Shown piece after piece: positions 52,077 through 59,135 of a stretch of 59,135 nucleotides of DNA. The stretch covers positions 1 to 59,135 of the forward strand of contig VGNE01000020.1 of assembly GCA_016866215.1 (NCBI GenBank), read 5' to 3'. A model generated the notes under the pieces. The model saw only the letters and a program-made list of their open reading frames with translations. It had not been told where the DNA came from and did not search any database. Each line of letters opens with the position of its first letter. Position 1 is the stretch's first letter. Source of the DNA: Chloroflexota bacterium. GTDB taxonomy: Bacteria > Chloroflexota > Anaerolineae > Anaerolineales > Villigracilaceae. The position numbers were made by a program, and so were the translations under genes.

Positions 52077-53258
52077 ATGAATTCATCAAACCAACCCTCT
52101 CACCTGTGGAATCAGCTCATCAGCCAACTTCCCAACCCGCACTTCCTCCAAACCTATGAATGGGGACAGGTGAAGGCGAAGTATGGCTGGATTCCATACT
52201 ATGCTGTCTGGACAGATGACGGGAAATTCCTTGTAACTCAAACCACTGATAACTGGTCACTGAACACTGAACATTGCCTCGCCGCAGCAATGATCTTAAA
52301 GAAGAAAATCCTCAACCGCGGATTCGCCGCGCGCCTGTCCATTCTCTACGCGCCGAAAGGTCCGCTATTTGATTGGAAGGACGCAGCCTTACAGACTCGT
52401 GTGTTGAATGACCTGCAATCTTTCGCCAAAAAACAGAGCGCGATCTTCCTCAAAATTGACCCTGACATCGTACTCGGGCGTGGAGTCCCTCAAAGCGCTG
52501 ACAATGTCCCTGATAATATTGGGCAGGTTGTGAGGTCCGAATTGACGCGCAGGGGCTGGGTCTATTCGTCGGATCAGATCCAATTCCAAAATACAGTCCT
52601 CATTGATCTATCTGCATCTGAAGAAGAAATGCTTGCACGCATGAAACCGAAGACGCGCTACAACGTCCGCCTCGCAGAAAAAAAAGGCGTAACCGTGCGT
52701 ACTGGCACACTGGACGACCTATCCATGCTCTACAAAATGTACGCCGAAACCAGCATCCGAGATGGCTTTGTAATCCGCGATGAAAATTATTACATGACCG
52801 TCTGGAAATTGTTTATGCAAAACGTTGAACGTTTAACGTTAAACGTTCCAACCTGCATTCCCTTGATCGCCGAAGTAAACAACGAACCTGTCGCCGCAAT
52901 CTTCCTGTTCATGTTCGCGGGTCGCGCATATTATGTCTACGGCATGTCGCGCAATCTTCATCGCGAAAAAATGCCAACCTATCTTTTGCAATGGGAAGCC
53001 ATGAAGCGTGCGAAGGCCAATGGATGCAGCGCCTATGATCTGTGGGGCGCGCCGGAGGAAATTAATGAAAGCGATTCGATGTGGGGCGTGTATCGTTTCA
53101 AAGAAGGCTTGGGCGGGGAAGTTGTCCGCACACTCGGCGCGTATGATTTTGCGCCAAGCAAAATTTGGTATAAGCTATATGCTGAAGTTGTGCCGCGTGT
53201 GTTGGATGTGATGCGCTTACGCGGGAAACAAAAGACGAAGGAGGGATTAAGTGCGTAA
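52077..53258 (+). CDS. FemAB-type aminoacyltransferase, copy 2
   Basis: 393 aa from the ATG at 52077 (the longer frame from 52035 runs through the intergenic inverted repeat). It has the same family marks as copy 1: HFLQTYEWGQVKAKYGW, MLARMKPKTRYNVRLAEKK, MPTYLLQWEAMKRAKANGC and YRFKEGLGG. Extra segments not in copy 1 are repeat-encoded: NVERLTLNVPT (AACGTT array) and TTDNWSLNTEH (ACTGAACACTGAA-type repeat). Two FemAB genes in tandem would allow a two-residue bridge or two different additions. Confidence 0.9.
   Translation: MNSSNQPSHLWNQLISQLPNPHFLQTYEWGQVKAKYGWIPYYAVWTDDGKFLVTQTTDNWSLNTEHCLAAAMILKKKILNRGFAARLSILYAPKGPLFDWKDAALQTRVLNDLQSFAKKQSAIFLKIDPDIVLGRGVPQSADNVPDNIGQVVRSELTRRGWVYSSDQIQFQNTVLIDLSASEEEMLARMKPKTRYNVRLAEKKGVTVRTGTLDDLSMLYKMYAETSIRDGFVIRDENYYMTVWKLFMQNVERLTLNVPTCIPLIAEVNNEPVAAIFLFMFAGRAYYVYGMSRNLHREKMPTYLLQWEAMKRAKANGCSAYDLWGAPEEINESDSMWGVYRFKEGLGGEVVRTLGAYDFAPSKIWYKLYAEVVPRVLDVMRLRGKQKTKEGLSA
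52241..52272. repeat. In-frame ACTGA microrepeat in FemAB copy 2
   Basis: AACCACTGATAACTGG and CACTGAACACTGAAC units encode TTDNWSLNTE within the gene. Confidence 0.5.
52821..52847. repeat. In-frame AACGTT array in FemAB copy 2
   Basis: Four AACGTT units with one- to two-base spacers, some as palindromes, encode NVERLTLNV. It is related to the palindrome at 51028-51047. Confidence 0.75.
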
Positions 53259-53329
53259 TACGTGTTGCGTAATTCGTAATTGTGATTACGCTGGGAGGCT
53301 TCTTACGGATCATGGATTACGAATTACGA
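53252..53329. repeat. AT-rich dispersed repeat cluster closing the FemAB cluster
   Basis: Contains the 17-bp unit inverted relative to 45701-45717, then TAATTCGTAATTGTGATTACG and GATTACGAATTACG. It covers the stop of FemAB copy 2 and the leader of the desulfhydrase-like gene. Confidence 0.65.
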
Positions 53330-53347
53330 CAATCAAGGAGATATGCC

Positions 53348-54322
53348 ATGAAACCAATTGCCCGATTAAATTTCGCCCATCTGCCCACCCCAATCGAAGA
53401 GCTCCCGCGCCTGACTGAGGCCCTCGGCGGAGCGCGCATCCTCGTCAAGCGCGATGACCAGACGGGACTGGCCTTCGGCGGGAATAAAACCCGCAAGCTG
53501 GAATTCCTCGTTGCGGAAGCGCGCGAGCAAGGCGCGAAGCTGCTTATCTCAGCAGGTGCGATCCAGTCGAATCACTGCCGCCAGACAGTCGCCGCTGCGG
53601 CACGCTTTGGTTTTGATTGCACGCTGGTCCTGACAGGCGAGAAACCGAAACAAGCATCTGCAAATTTTCTACTCGACCAACTCTTTGGTGCGGAAATTAT
53701 TACCGTGGCAGACCGCAAAGACCGCGACCGTATTTTGCAGGAAACTTTTGACAATGCCGTTACCGCAGGGAAGAAACCTTACCTCGTACCTTATGGCGGA
53801 TCAAGCCCAATAGGTGTGCTGGGATACGCGTTTGCGATGGAAGAATTCATGAATCAAGACACGAAAGTGGATTGGATCGTCTTCGGCACATCCTCAGGCG
53901 GTACGCACGCGGGATTTGTTCTGGGTCAGCGAGTGTTTGATTTCAAAGGCAAAGTGTTGGGGATCAGCATTGACGAGCCAGAAGCGCAACTCAAAACGCA
54001 TGTCTCCGAACTTGCTTCACAAGCCAGTGAAAAATTTGGCGGGCGAATCGAATTTACAGGCGATGACGTTCTGGCGAATGAAAATTATTGTCAGGCGGGT
54101 TATGGAGTCTTTGGGGCAGGGGAGCGTGAAGCGATCAAGTTATTTGCCAGCAACGAAGGACTCCTGCTTGACCCCGTCTACACTGGACGCGCCGCTGCTG
54201 GGATGATTGATCTCATCCGCAAGGGATTCTTCAAGAAAGATGAAACCATATTGTTCTGGCACACCGGCGGTCAGCCCGCCCTGTTTGCGGATAAGTATTC
54301 GCAGGAAATCATTAAGACCTGA
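53348..54322 (+). CDS. PLP-dependent D-cysteine desulfhydrase-like enzyme (ACC deaminase family)
   Basis: 324 aa from the ATG at 53348 with AAGGAGAT just upstream (the frame open from 53282 passes through repeats). The PLP Lys is in FGGNKTRKLEF. SAGAIQSNHCRQTVAAAA and WHTGGQPALF are conserved. The segment DPVYTGRAAAG has Thr where true ACC deaminases usually have Glu, which points to D-cysteine desulfhydrase or L-cysteate sulfolyase activity rather than ACC deamination (family knowledge, not tested). Confidence 0.85.
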   Translation: MKPIARLNFAHLPTPIEELPRLTEALGGARILVKRDDQTGLAFGGNKTRKLEFLVAEAREQGAKLLISAGAIQSNHCRQTVAAAARFGFDCTLVLTGEKPKQASANFLLDQLFGAEIITVADRKDRDRILQETFDNAVTAGKKPYLVPYGGSSPIGVLGYAFAMEEFMNQDTKVDWIVFGTSSGGTHAGFVLGQRVFDFKGKVLGISIDEPEAQLKTHVSELASQASEKFGGRIEFTGDDVLANENYCQAGYGVFGAGEREAIKLFASNEGLLLDPVYTGRAAAGMIDLIRKGFFKKDETILFWHTGGQPALFADKYSQEIIKT

Positions 54323-54409
54323 CATGTCTCCGCGAAACCTTGATAAACATGTCCTTTATCCGCGCGTAGATCATTTTTTGTAAAGGTGCGCATGAGACAT
54401 GTCAGGTCT
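54315..54409. repeat. 16-bp inverted repeat spaced by 63 bp
   Basis: AGACCTGACATGTCTC (54315-54330) and its exact complement at 54394-54409 flank a 63-bp spacer that includes a TTTTTT tract. The left arm covers the stop of the desulfhydrase-like gene. It could be a bidirectional terminator with the minus-strand gene ending at 54416, or a small MITE. Confidence 0.65.
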
Positions 54410-54415
54410 CAGAAT

Positions 54416-54664
54416 CTAACTCTTCATCCAAACTTTACGACCGAGTGTGACAAACGCGATGCCAACCCAGGCGATATTCAACCCTGCGGACGGATACGCG
54501 CGCAAGTAAAGGGTGTTGATGATAAGCAATGCCCCGGCAAATAAATTCAATCCCTGATACAACCACGAATCGCCTTCCACTTTCTTTGCAGAGACCAGTC
54601 CATAGGCGATGAGATATAGGATCGTCCCAGCCCAGCCGAGGATGTCAATGATGATTTTTTCCAT
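54416..54664 (-). CDS. Small three-helix membrane protein (CBU_0592-like)
   Basis: 82 aa. Hydrophobic segments at about 5-24, 38-54 and 58-74; GWAGTILYLIAYGLVS and YQGLNLFAGALLIINTLYLRAYPS fit the CBU_0592-like or PQ-loop-like small membrane family. The function is unknown. It lies downstream of the MOSC gene on the same strand, with a 12-bp hairpin between them. Confidence 0.7.
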   Translation of the reverse strand: MEKIIIDILGWAGTILYLIAYGLVSAKKVEGDSWLYQGLNLFAGALLIINTLYLRAYPSAGLNIAWVGIAFVTLGRKVWMKS

Positions 54665-54675
54665 AGTTACCTCGA

Positions 54676-54706
54676 GGTGACAGTCACATTAAAAGTGACT
54701 GTCACC
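54676..54706 (-). terminator. Perfect 12-bp stem-loop at the MOSC gene end
   Basis: GGTGACAGTCAC (54676-54687) and GTGACTGTCACC (54695-54706) pair around ATTAAAA and overlap the MOSC stop codon on the minus strand. Confidence 0.6.
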
Positions 54707-55586
54707 CGATTATTTCCACGCTCATACCGGCCTCAAGCCTGCCCTCATTCAACGGAATCGCATTCATGCCGAACATCGCGCCGCCTTTCTGTTTGCGGTA
54801 GGTGCTCAATGTTTTAAGCGGTTCTTTGTTTTGCTCAAGGGTTTCTTTGTCAATCGTCGTCACCACACAGCGTGGACATGGTTTGACGAGCGCTATTTCC
54901 ACATCACCGATTCTGATCCGCTTCCAAGTGTCTTCTGCGAATGGCTCACAATTTTGCAGGACAATGTTCGGGCGGAATCGATTCATTGAGAGGGCACGCG
55001 AAGCGTCAAGCTTCGAGTTTAAGTCCTGAAGCGATGCTTCAGAGATGATCAGGATCGGGTAGCCGTCTGCAAATCCAGTGTGGTCATCTGCACTGACGGC
55101 GTAATCACGATTCAACTTACGTTTGAAGCCATCAGCCATATGCACGAGGCGCACAGAAATGCCGAGCCAGTCAGAAAACCATTCTGCAGACTCATCACCC
55201 TGATCAATTGCGTTCACCTCTTTGCTTCGCCAAATATTCACATGCGTTGCAACCCCAGTTTTTTGAATTGCAAAGTGGATCGAATCAAAATTTGGCGCGG
55301 AAAGCGTGACCGAATCATTTTTTATTTCCTTCGCGCTGAGCGGAGTGAGACCGTGCTCTTCCCTGGCACCGCCCGCCAGGGCAGGTGTGGTCGAACGCAG
55401 TCGAAGCGTGGGCGTGACGAGCGCGAGTCTTGGATATTCGCGTTGCGTAAGAAATTCGCCTGCGGGCGTGACGACCATCATACGGCGGTCATGTTCGAGA
55501 CCCATGCGCTCGACGTTGGAGGCAGGCACGTCAAATCCGCGGCAGGCTTTGATGGGGTAATAGGTGATATTTGAAAGTTGAATCAT
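54702..55586 (-). CDS. MOSC-domain protein (YcbX/mARC-like)
   Basis: 294 aa. The MOSC_N beta-barrel begins ITYYPIKACRGFDVP. The MOSC domain has MNRFRPNIVLQ and KPCPRCVVTTIDKETL, with the conserved Cys expected to bind molybdenum cofactor. YcbX/mARC proteins reduce N-hydroxylated compounds. Residues about 63-88 (LRSTTPALAGGAREEHGL region) have no place in the fold and are encoded by a copy of the dispersed repeat at 55330-55410, so the gene carries an in-frame repeat insertion. A broken copy of this gene is at 56405-56557. Confidence 0.85.
   Translation of the reverse strand: MIQLSNITYYPIKACRGFDVPASNVERMGLEHDRRMMVVTPAGEFLTQREYPRLALVTPTLRLRSTTPALAGGAREEHGLTPLSAKEIKNDSVTLSAPNFDSIHFAIQKTGVATHVNIWRSKEVNAIDQGDESAEWFSDWLGISVRLVHMADGFKRKLNRDYAVSADDHTGFADGYPILIISEASLQDLNSKLDASRALSMNRFRPNIVLQNCEPFAEDTWKRIRIGDVEIALVKPCPRCVVTTIDKETLEQNKEPLKTLSTYRKQKGGAMFGMNAIPLNEGRLEAGMSVEIIG
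55330..55410. repeat. Dispersed repeat inserted in frame in the MOSC gene
   Basis: CTCTTCCCTGGCACCGCCCG, then AGGGCAGGTGTG and a GAACGCAGTCGAAGCG unit match the core of the MITE-like element at 44118-44268 and units at 41887 and 28926. The frame is kept. Confidence 0.7.
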
Positions 55587-55604
55587 GGGCGCAATTGTAC
55601 CGCA

Positions 55605-55628
55605 AAGAAAAACCCGCCAATTGGCGGG
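55605..55628 (-). terminator. Rho-independent terminator of the PIN toxin gene
   Basis: On the minus strand CCCGCCAATTGGCGGG is followed by TTTTTCTTT. It lies directly after the PIN gene stop at 55629. Confidence 0.88.
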
Positions 55629-56042
55629 CTATCTCATCAGCGCCGTAAACCCCGCTTGTTGAAAATGATGGTCGCTTGTCAATGCTTCCGCGACCTCAAG
55701 TTTTGTCATAACGGTAAATGAAATGCAATCTGTGAGTCCCCATTCTTTATCGGACCTGCTGCGAAAGAGATTGAAAGCGTCTTTATAAATTTCCTCTGTT
55801 ACAGGGACAGTTGTAATGGTCTCATCTGCTTCGATTGATTCAATAATTTCGATTGCCGCTTTTCTTTCGTTTTCTTTTACAAGCGAATTTCCAATTTCAA
55901 TCAGGATTGCGCGAGTGGTGATAAGCTGGGGTTTGCTTTGTCTTAATTGCTTTGATAGTGAAACCGCTTTTTCATGAAAGGTATCTTTTGGAGAAACCAG
56001 TGCAATGGCAAATGCCGTATCCAGAAAAATTTTATTTGTCAT
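55629..56042 (-). CDS. PIN-domain toxin (VapC-like ribonuclease)
   Basis: 137 aa from the ATG at 56042 (NKIFLDTAFAIALV). PIN acidic residues: Asp in FLDTAF, Glu in ILIEIGNSLV, Asp in WGLTDCISF, with the late HHFQQAGF typical of the family. VapC-like toxins cut RNA. The start overlaps the 3' end of the antitoxin gene by 11 bp, the usual toxin-antitoxin arrangement. A clean terminator follows. Confidence 0.88.
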   Translation of the reverse strand: MTNKIFLDTAFAIALVSPKDTFHEKAVSLSKQLRQSKPQLITTRAILIEIGNSLVKENERKAAIEIIESIEADETITTVPVTEEIYKDAFNLFRSRSDKEWGLTDCISFTVMTKLEVAEALTSDHHFQQAGFTALMR

Positions 56043-56355
56043 TGAAGGTTTTTCCCCTGTAGAGATAGTCGTCCAAATTTTCTGAATAGTCGCTCGGCAG
56101 ACCAATTTTTATTGACGACGCAATTTCCAAAAACGATTTTGTTTTTGCGCGTTTTACTTTCACCGTTTCAATCGTGATGCGCACACGCGTATTAGGCTTC
56201 AATAAAAGCGGACTATTGGGCAGGAAAACTTTTCCGTCGTACACGGCGTCAATGGTTTGAATTTTTGCGCTGGACTTGACTGAATATGTTCCGCTCAAAT
56301 CCTTGACCTTTTTCGCTTTTTTGACAACACGTGTTTTTTTGTAAGTGACAGCCAT
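56032..56355 (-). CDS. Antitoxin of the PIN pair (AF2212/DUF104-like)
   Basis: 107 aa. A Lys-rich N-terminus precedes TIDAVYDGKVFLPNSPLLL, then KPNTRVRITIETV, the pattern of DUF104/AF2212-like antitoxins. The C-terminal part (IGLPSDYSENLDDYLY) probably folds on the toxin, as in many such antitoxins. It lies directly upstream of, and overlaps, the PIN toxin gene, so the two form one operon with likely autoregulation. Confidence 0.8.
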   Translation of the reverse strand: MAVTYKKTRVVKKAKKVKDLSGTYSVKSSAKIQTIDAVYDGKVFLPNSPLLLKPNTRVRITIETVKVKRAKTKSFLEIASSIKIGLPSDYSENLDDYLYRGKTFNDK

Positions 56356-56404
56356 GTTTTCTCCTGCTTTATTTTACAACAGAATTCACTTTCATTCTCT
56401 TACA

Positions 56405-56557
56405 TCCATCACGCCCGTTTTTTGAATCGCAAAATGGATCGCATCAAAATTCGGCGGTCATGTTCCAGCCCATGCGTTCAACGCGCGATTCGGGCATGTT
56501 AAATCCGCGGCAGGCTTTGATGGGGTAGTAAATGAGGGAAGACAATAAAATAAACAT
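56405..56557 (-). pseudogene. Internally deleted copy of the MOSC gene
   Basis: On the minus strand the first codons read SLIYYPIKACRGFNMPES and VERMGWN, nearly the same as the start of the MOSC protein at 55586. After a deletion the sequence resumes in another frame as NFDAIHFAIQKTGV, matching its residues near 95. The 5' flank (GGGCGCAATTTTACCG) also matches that of the intact gene. It is a decayed partial duplication. The gap 56356-56637 otherwise holds nothing recognised. Confidence 0.85.
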
Positions 56558-56637
56558 GGGCGCAATTTTACCGTATTGCACCCTCAGGAATTTTATGAAA
56601 GTTGGACGATCTATCTTCCTGCCCGCATTCGTCCTGT

Positions 56638-56853
56638 TTATCCGCCGCTTTCGTATTTGAACGAGACTTTTACTTTTGCGCGATAAGCCGTGACCTTTCC
56701 TTCATTCAAAACCATATCCAGTTCAACGATTTCCGCGACGCGCAGCTCACGCAGGGATTGTGCGGCGCGTTCCACTGCAACCGCCGCGGCTTTCTCCCAT
56801 GATTCCGTGCTCGTGCCAATCAACTCGATCACTTTATAAACACTGTCTGCCAT
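56638..56853 (-). CDS. Dodecin (flavin storage protein)
   Basis: 71 aa, full length. VYKVIELIGTSTESWEKAAA, then RELRVAEIVELDMVLNEGKV and YRAKVKVSFKYE fit the dodecin fold. Dodecins form 12-mers that bind flavins, and in some cases CoA, and buffer free flavin. It is a separate small gene with a GGAGAATT ribosome-binding site. The acyl-CoA synthetase gene ends about 59 bp beyond it on the same strand. Confidence 0.93.
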   Translation of the reverse strand: MADSVYKVIELIGTSTESWEKAAAVAVERAAQSLRELRVAEIVELDMVLNEGKVTAYRAKVKVSFKYESGG

Positions 56854-56911
56854 GGTAATTCTCCTTTTTGAATTGAAGATTGTTTAAAATACTATACAAC
56901 ATTTCTTCGGA

Positions 56912-58996
56912 CTACACAACACTTTTAATTCTCACATCCACCGCCACCACGCCCTTGCTCAACACTCGCAACGGATTGATTTCGATCTCTTCCACTTCAG
57001 GGTGTTCATAGGCGAGAAAAGATAGTTTGATCAAAACATCGGTGACAGACTCTTCGTCAACGGGGGGGATGCTGCGGAAGCCTTTGAGTTTTCTCCCAGC
57101 CCACGTTTTGCGGATCATTTCCCGCGCCTCAGCCTGATTCAGCGGTGCTAGGGCAAATGCCACGTCCTTGAGTCCTTCCACCTCGATGCCGCCTGAGCCA
57201 AACATCATCAACGCCCCAAACAGCGGATCACGCACCGCGCCGATGATGACTTCCTGCCCCTCGGCGATTTGACGTTGGAGATGCACGCCTTCGATCCTTG
57301 CCTCAGGTTTTGCTAACTGAATTCGTTCTATCATCTGCGCGTAGCCACTCTGGAGAAAGGAGGTGTCGTTGATGTTGAGCAACACACCGCCCACATCCGA
57401 CTTATGCAAAATATCAGGTGAGGCGATCTTCATCACGACAGGGAAGCCGAGTTCGTTTGCAATTGCGACTGCTTCGTTTTCGTCCCGCGCGAGTTTGATG
57501 GGAGTGGTTGGGATGCCGTAGGCTGCGAGGAGTTCGTCCAGGTTATCTGGACTCAAAAGTCTTCTGACTTTTGAGTTTTCATTATCCACTTGCAAAGTCT
57601 GGGGACTTTGCAGTCCGTTCGCTCGGCGCGCAAGCGCACCCAGCGCCGATGCCGCGCGTTCAGGAAATGGATACGTTGGGATGTGCGCGCGTTGAAATAC
57701 TTTGTTAGCTTCTTCAACAAGTGTGGAACCCATCAATGCGATCACAACGGGTTTATCGGATGAGCGAATCAGCGGGGTCAGCGAGTCAGCGACTTCTTCC
57801 GTCTTGTACATCGGCGGCGGCGGAAGAATCACCAGCACGCCGTCCACATTTTCATCCTGCAATAAAATTTTCAAACAGGTTGCGTAAGCCTCAGGTGAGG
57901 CGGAGGCGAGCATGTCTACAGGGTTGTGGACACTGGCGGAGGGGGGCAGGTAGGAAGATAAAGCTTTCAGCGTGGACTCTGTCAATTGAGACAGAAGCAA
58001 GCCGTTCGTTTCGAGTGCATCGGCGGCGATGACTCCAGGTCCGCCTGCGTTGGTTAATATCGCAATCCCTTTATTACTGGTGGTCGAGCGCAGGCAGTCG
58101 AGACCACGAGGATGGACTTCCAATGCCCGCGCCCAATCGAACATCTGCTCGGCGGTATCGGCGCGCAAAACGCCAGCCTTCGCAAAAGCCGCGTCGAATG
58201 CAGCTTCGGAGCCAGCCAGCGCGCCCGTGTGGGACGCCGCGGCTTTTTGTCCCGCTTCAAAGCGACCGACTTTCAACGCAATGACAGGTTTATGTTTTGT
58301 GACCTCGCGCGCCGCCTGCACGAAACGACTTCCGTCCGAAACGCTTTCCATGTAAAGCACGATAACGCGCGTGTGCTCATCCTTTGCAACTTCGGGGAGC
58401 ACATCTGTCTCGTTGACATCCGCCTGATTGCCGAGGCTGACAATCTGCGAAAAACCGAAACCCTGCCCGCGCGCCCAGTCAATGATGGCGGCGGCAAATG
58501 CGCCCGAATGGGAAATGAAACCGATACCGCCCTGCGCGGGCATGGGCGGCTGGAGAAACGTGGTATCGAGCGGGAGATGCGTATCGAGCGTGCCGATGCA
58601 ATTTGGACCAAGCAAACGGACGCCGTGTTTGCGCGCGACATCCACACATTGCTGTTCAAGCGCCGCGCCCTGCGCGCCCACTTCGCGAAATCCAGATGAG
58701 ACAATGATCGCGGCTTTGATTCCGCGCTTTGCACAATCTTCAATCGTTTGCGGCGTGACTTGTGTTGGCACAATGAGAATCGCAAGGTCAACAGGGTCGG
58801 GCACATCGCGCAGATTTGAATATATCGGACGCTCGAACAGCTCGCCGCTTTTTTGGCTCACAAAATGGATCGCGCCTTGATATCCGCTGGCGATGAGGTT
58901 ACGCGCCACGCCATATCCCAATTTTTCTGGCGATGTGGATGCGCCGATGACGACGACGCCGCGAGGACGGAAGAAGGGGAGGAGTGAAGATGCCAT
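56912..58996 (-). CDS. ADP-forming acyl-CoA (acetyl-CoA) synthetase, fused alpha-beta
   Basis: 694 aa. The N-terminal CoA-binding domain begins GVVVIGASTSPEKLGYGVAR. The succinyl-CoA-ligase-like domain has GPNCIGTLD, FISHSGAFA and the phospho-His region around KVGRFEAGQKAAASHTGALAG. The C-terminal ATP-grasp domain has GFPVVMKIASPDILHKSDVGG. Enzymes of this type make ATP and acetate (or another acid) from acyl-CoA, a common energy step in fermenting anaerobes. Confidence 0.92.
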   Translation of the reverse strand: MASSLLPFFRPRGVVVIGASTSPEKLGYGVARNLIASGYQGAIHFVSQKSGELFERPIYSNLRDVPDPVDLAILIVPTQVTPQTIEDCAKRGIKAAIIVSSGFREVGAQGAALEQQCVDVARKHGVRLLGPNCIGTLDTHLPLDTTFLQPPMPAQGGIGFISHSGAFAAAIIDWARGQGFGFSQIVSLGNQADVNETDVLPEVAKDEHTRVIVLYMESVSDGSRFVQAAREVTKHKPVIALKVGRFEAGQKAAASHTGALAGSEAAFDAAFAKAGVLRADTAEQMFDWARALEVHPRGLDCLRSTTSNKGIAILTNAGGPGVIAADALETNGLLLSQLTESTLKALSSYLPPSASVHNPVDMLASASPEAYATCLKILLQDENVDGVLVILPPPPMYKTEEVADSLTPLIRSSDKPVVIALMGSTLVEEANKVFQRAHIPTYPFPERAASALGALARRANGLQSPQTLQVDNENSKVRRLLSPDNLDELLAAYGIPTTPIKLARDENEAVAIANELGFPVVMKIASPDILHKSDVGGVLLNINDTSFLQSGYAQMIERIQLAKPEARIEGVHLQRQIAEGQEVIIGAVRDPLFGALMMFGSGGIEVEGLKDVAFALAPLNQAEAREMIRKTWAGRKLKGFRSIPPVDEESVTDVLIKLSFLAYEHPEVEEIEINPLRVLSKGVVAVDVRIKSVV

Positions 58997-59049
58997 TTTT
59001 ATTAACCACAGGACTTTCGCTTGGAGTAATGAGATGATAGCATGTGATC

Positions 59050-59135
59050 ATGATCACCAAGCAGCAATACGTCGAATATCTGATTTGCACAATCGGCAAC
59101 TACACGAGTTCAAACCTGGCCGAGCATTTGGATGA
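59050..59135 (+). CDS. Transposase N-terminus (cut by window edge)
   Basis: 28 codons from an ATG at 59050 read MITKQQYVEYLI, then NYTSSNLAEHLDE. This opening resembles IS4/IS701-group transposases from this kind of genome. Only the start is visible, so the family is a guess and inverted repeats cannot be checked. Confidence 0.6.
   Translation, partial: MITKQQYVEYLICTIGNYTSSNLAEHLD

Noticed and set aside
53282-53347. Extended start of the desulfhydrase-like gene
   Set aside because: The added codons come from dispersed AT-rich repeats, and a strong AAGGAGAT site precedes the ATG at 53348.

Overview
The window looks like a piece of chromosome from an anaerobic or facultative bacterium, most likely Chloroflexota of the Anaerolineae type. 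This is inferred from the mix of genes, not from a marker gene. The mix comprises many LysM/M23 and SH3/L,D-transpeptidase wall enzymes, FemAB-type ligases, a DUF3048 lipoprotein, SelB, an ADP-forming acyl-CoA synthetase, DUF2933/YHS metal-linked small proteins and dense families of short dispersed palindromic repeats. There is no rRNA and no CRISPR array. The only RNA gene seen is one tRNA-Val(CAC). The left edge cuts ccmF and the right edge cuts a transposase gene.

Layout. 1-2965 (minus): cytochrome c maturation, with ccmF (partial), a TlpA/ResA-like thioredoxin, a DUF2933 membrane protein and an anchored unknown. 3193-10820 (plus): a Tat-exported L,D-transpeptidase, DUF2933 and YHS small proteins, a cyclopropane fatty acid synthase, an alpha/beta hydrolase, a LuxR-type regulator, an unknown, a LysM/M23 peptidase and a Lit/DUF1461-like membrane protein. 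11133-16750: a TetR regulator divergent from an ABC ATPase, a large FtsX-type permease, a 41-residue membrane peptide and two SAM methyltransferases, closed by a terminator. 16929-22947: a second ABC system of two permeases and an ATPase carrying a C-terminal YHS domain, then a LysM/M23 peptidase, a methyltransferase and a second L,D-transpeptidase.

23159-23623 is the most notable gene: a membrane-anchored DUF1573-like protein whose reading frame continues through an in-frame TGA placed directly after a Cys. A 6-bp hairpin with a GGTTC loop lies 18 nt downstream. A selB gene is in the same window at 29923-31818, so this is a strong selenoprotein candidate. 23675-26451 (minus) is a sensor kinase/regulator pair with a Met-rich sensor loop and a Met-rich secreted PepSY-like protein. 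26596-36698 holds an orphan DUF433 protein, the tRNA, another LysM/M23 peptidase, an MFS exporter, selB, a coiled-coil protein and three diverged complex I-like membrane subunits that lack the usual proton-path lysines.

36779-43432 (plus): a DUF3048 lipoprotein, a zinc-ribbon protein, a MenC/NAAAR-type enolase-superfamily enzyme, a CapA-type lipoprotein, a small secreted protein and RidA. 43436-45677: a second two-component system split by a MITE-like repeat. 45718-53258: an exopolysaccharide and peptidoglycan-bridge cluster (GT2, initiating phosphosugar transferase, epimerase, 4,6-dehydratase, two FemAB ligases). 53348-58996: a PLP D-cysteine desulfhydrase-like enzyme, a small membrane protein, a YcbX/mARC-like MOSC protein, a PIN toxin with its antitoxin, a broken MOSC copy, dodecin and an ADP-forming acyl-CoA synthetase. 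The overall picture is envelope building and remodelling, metal- and thiol-linked membrane systems, and a genome seeded with short repeats that in several places have become part of coding sequences.
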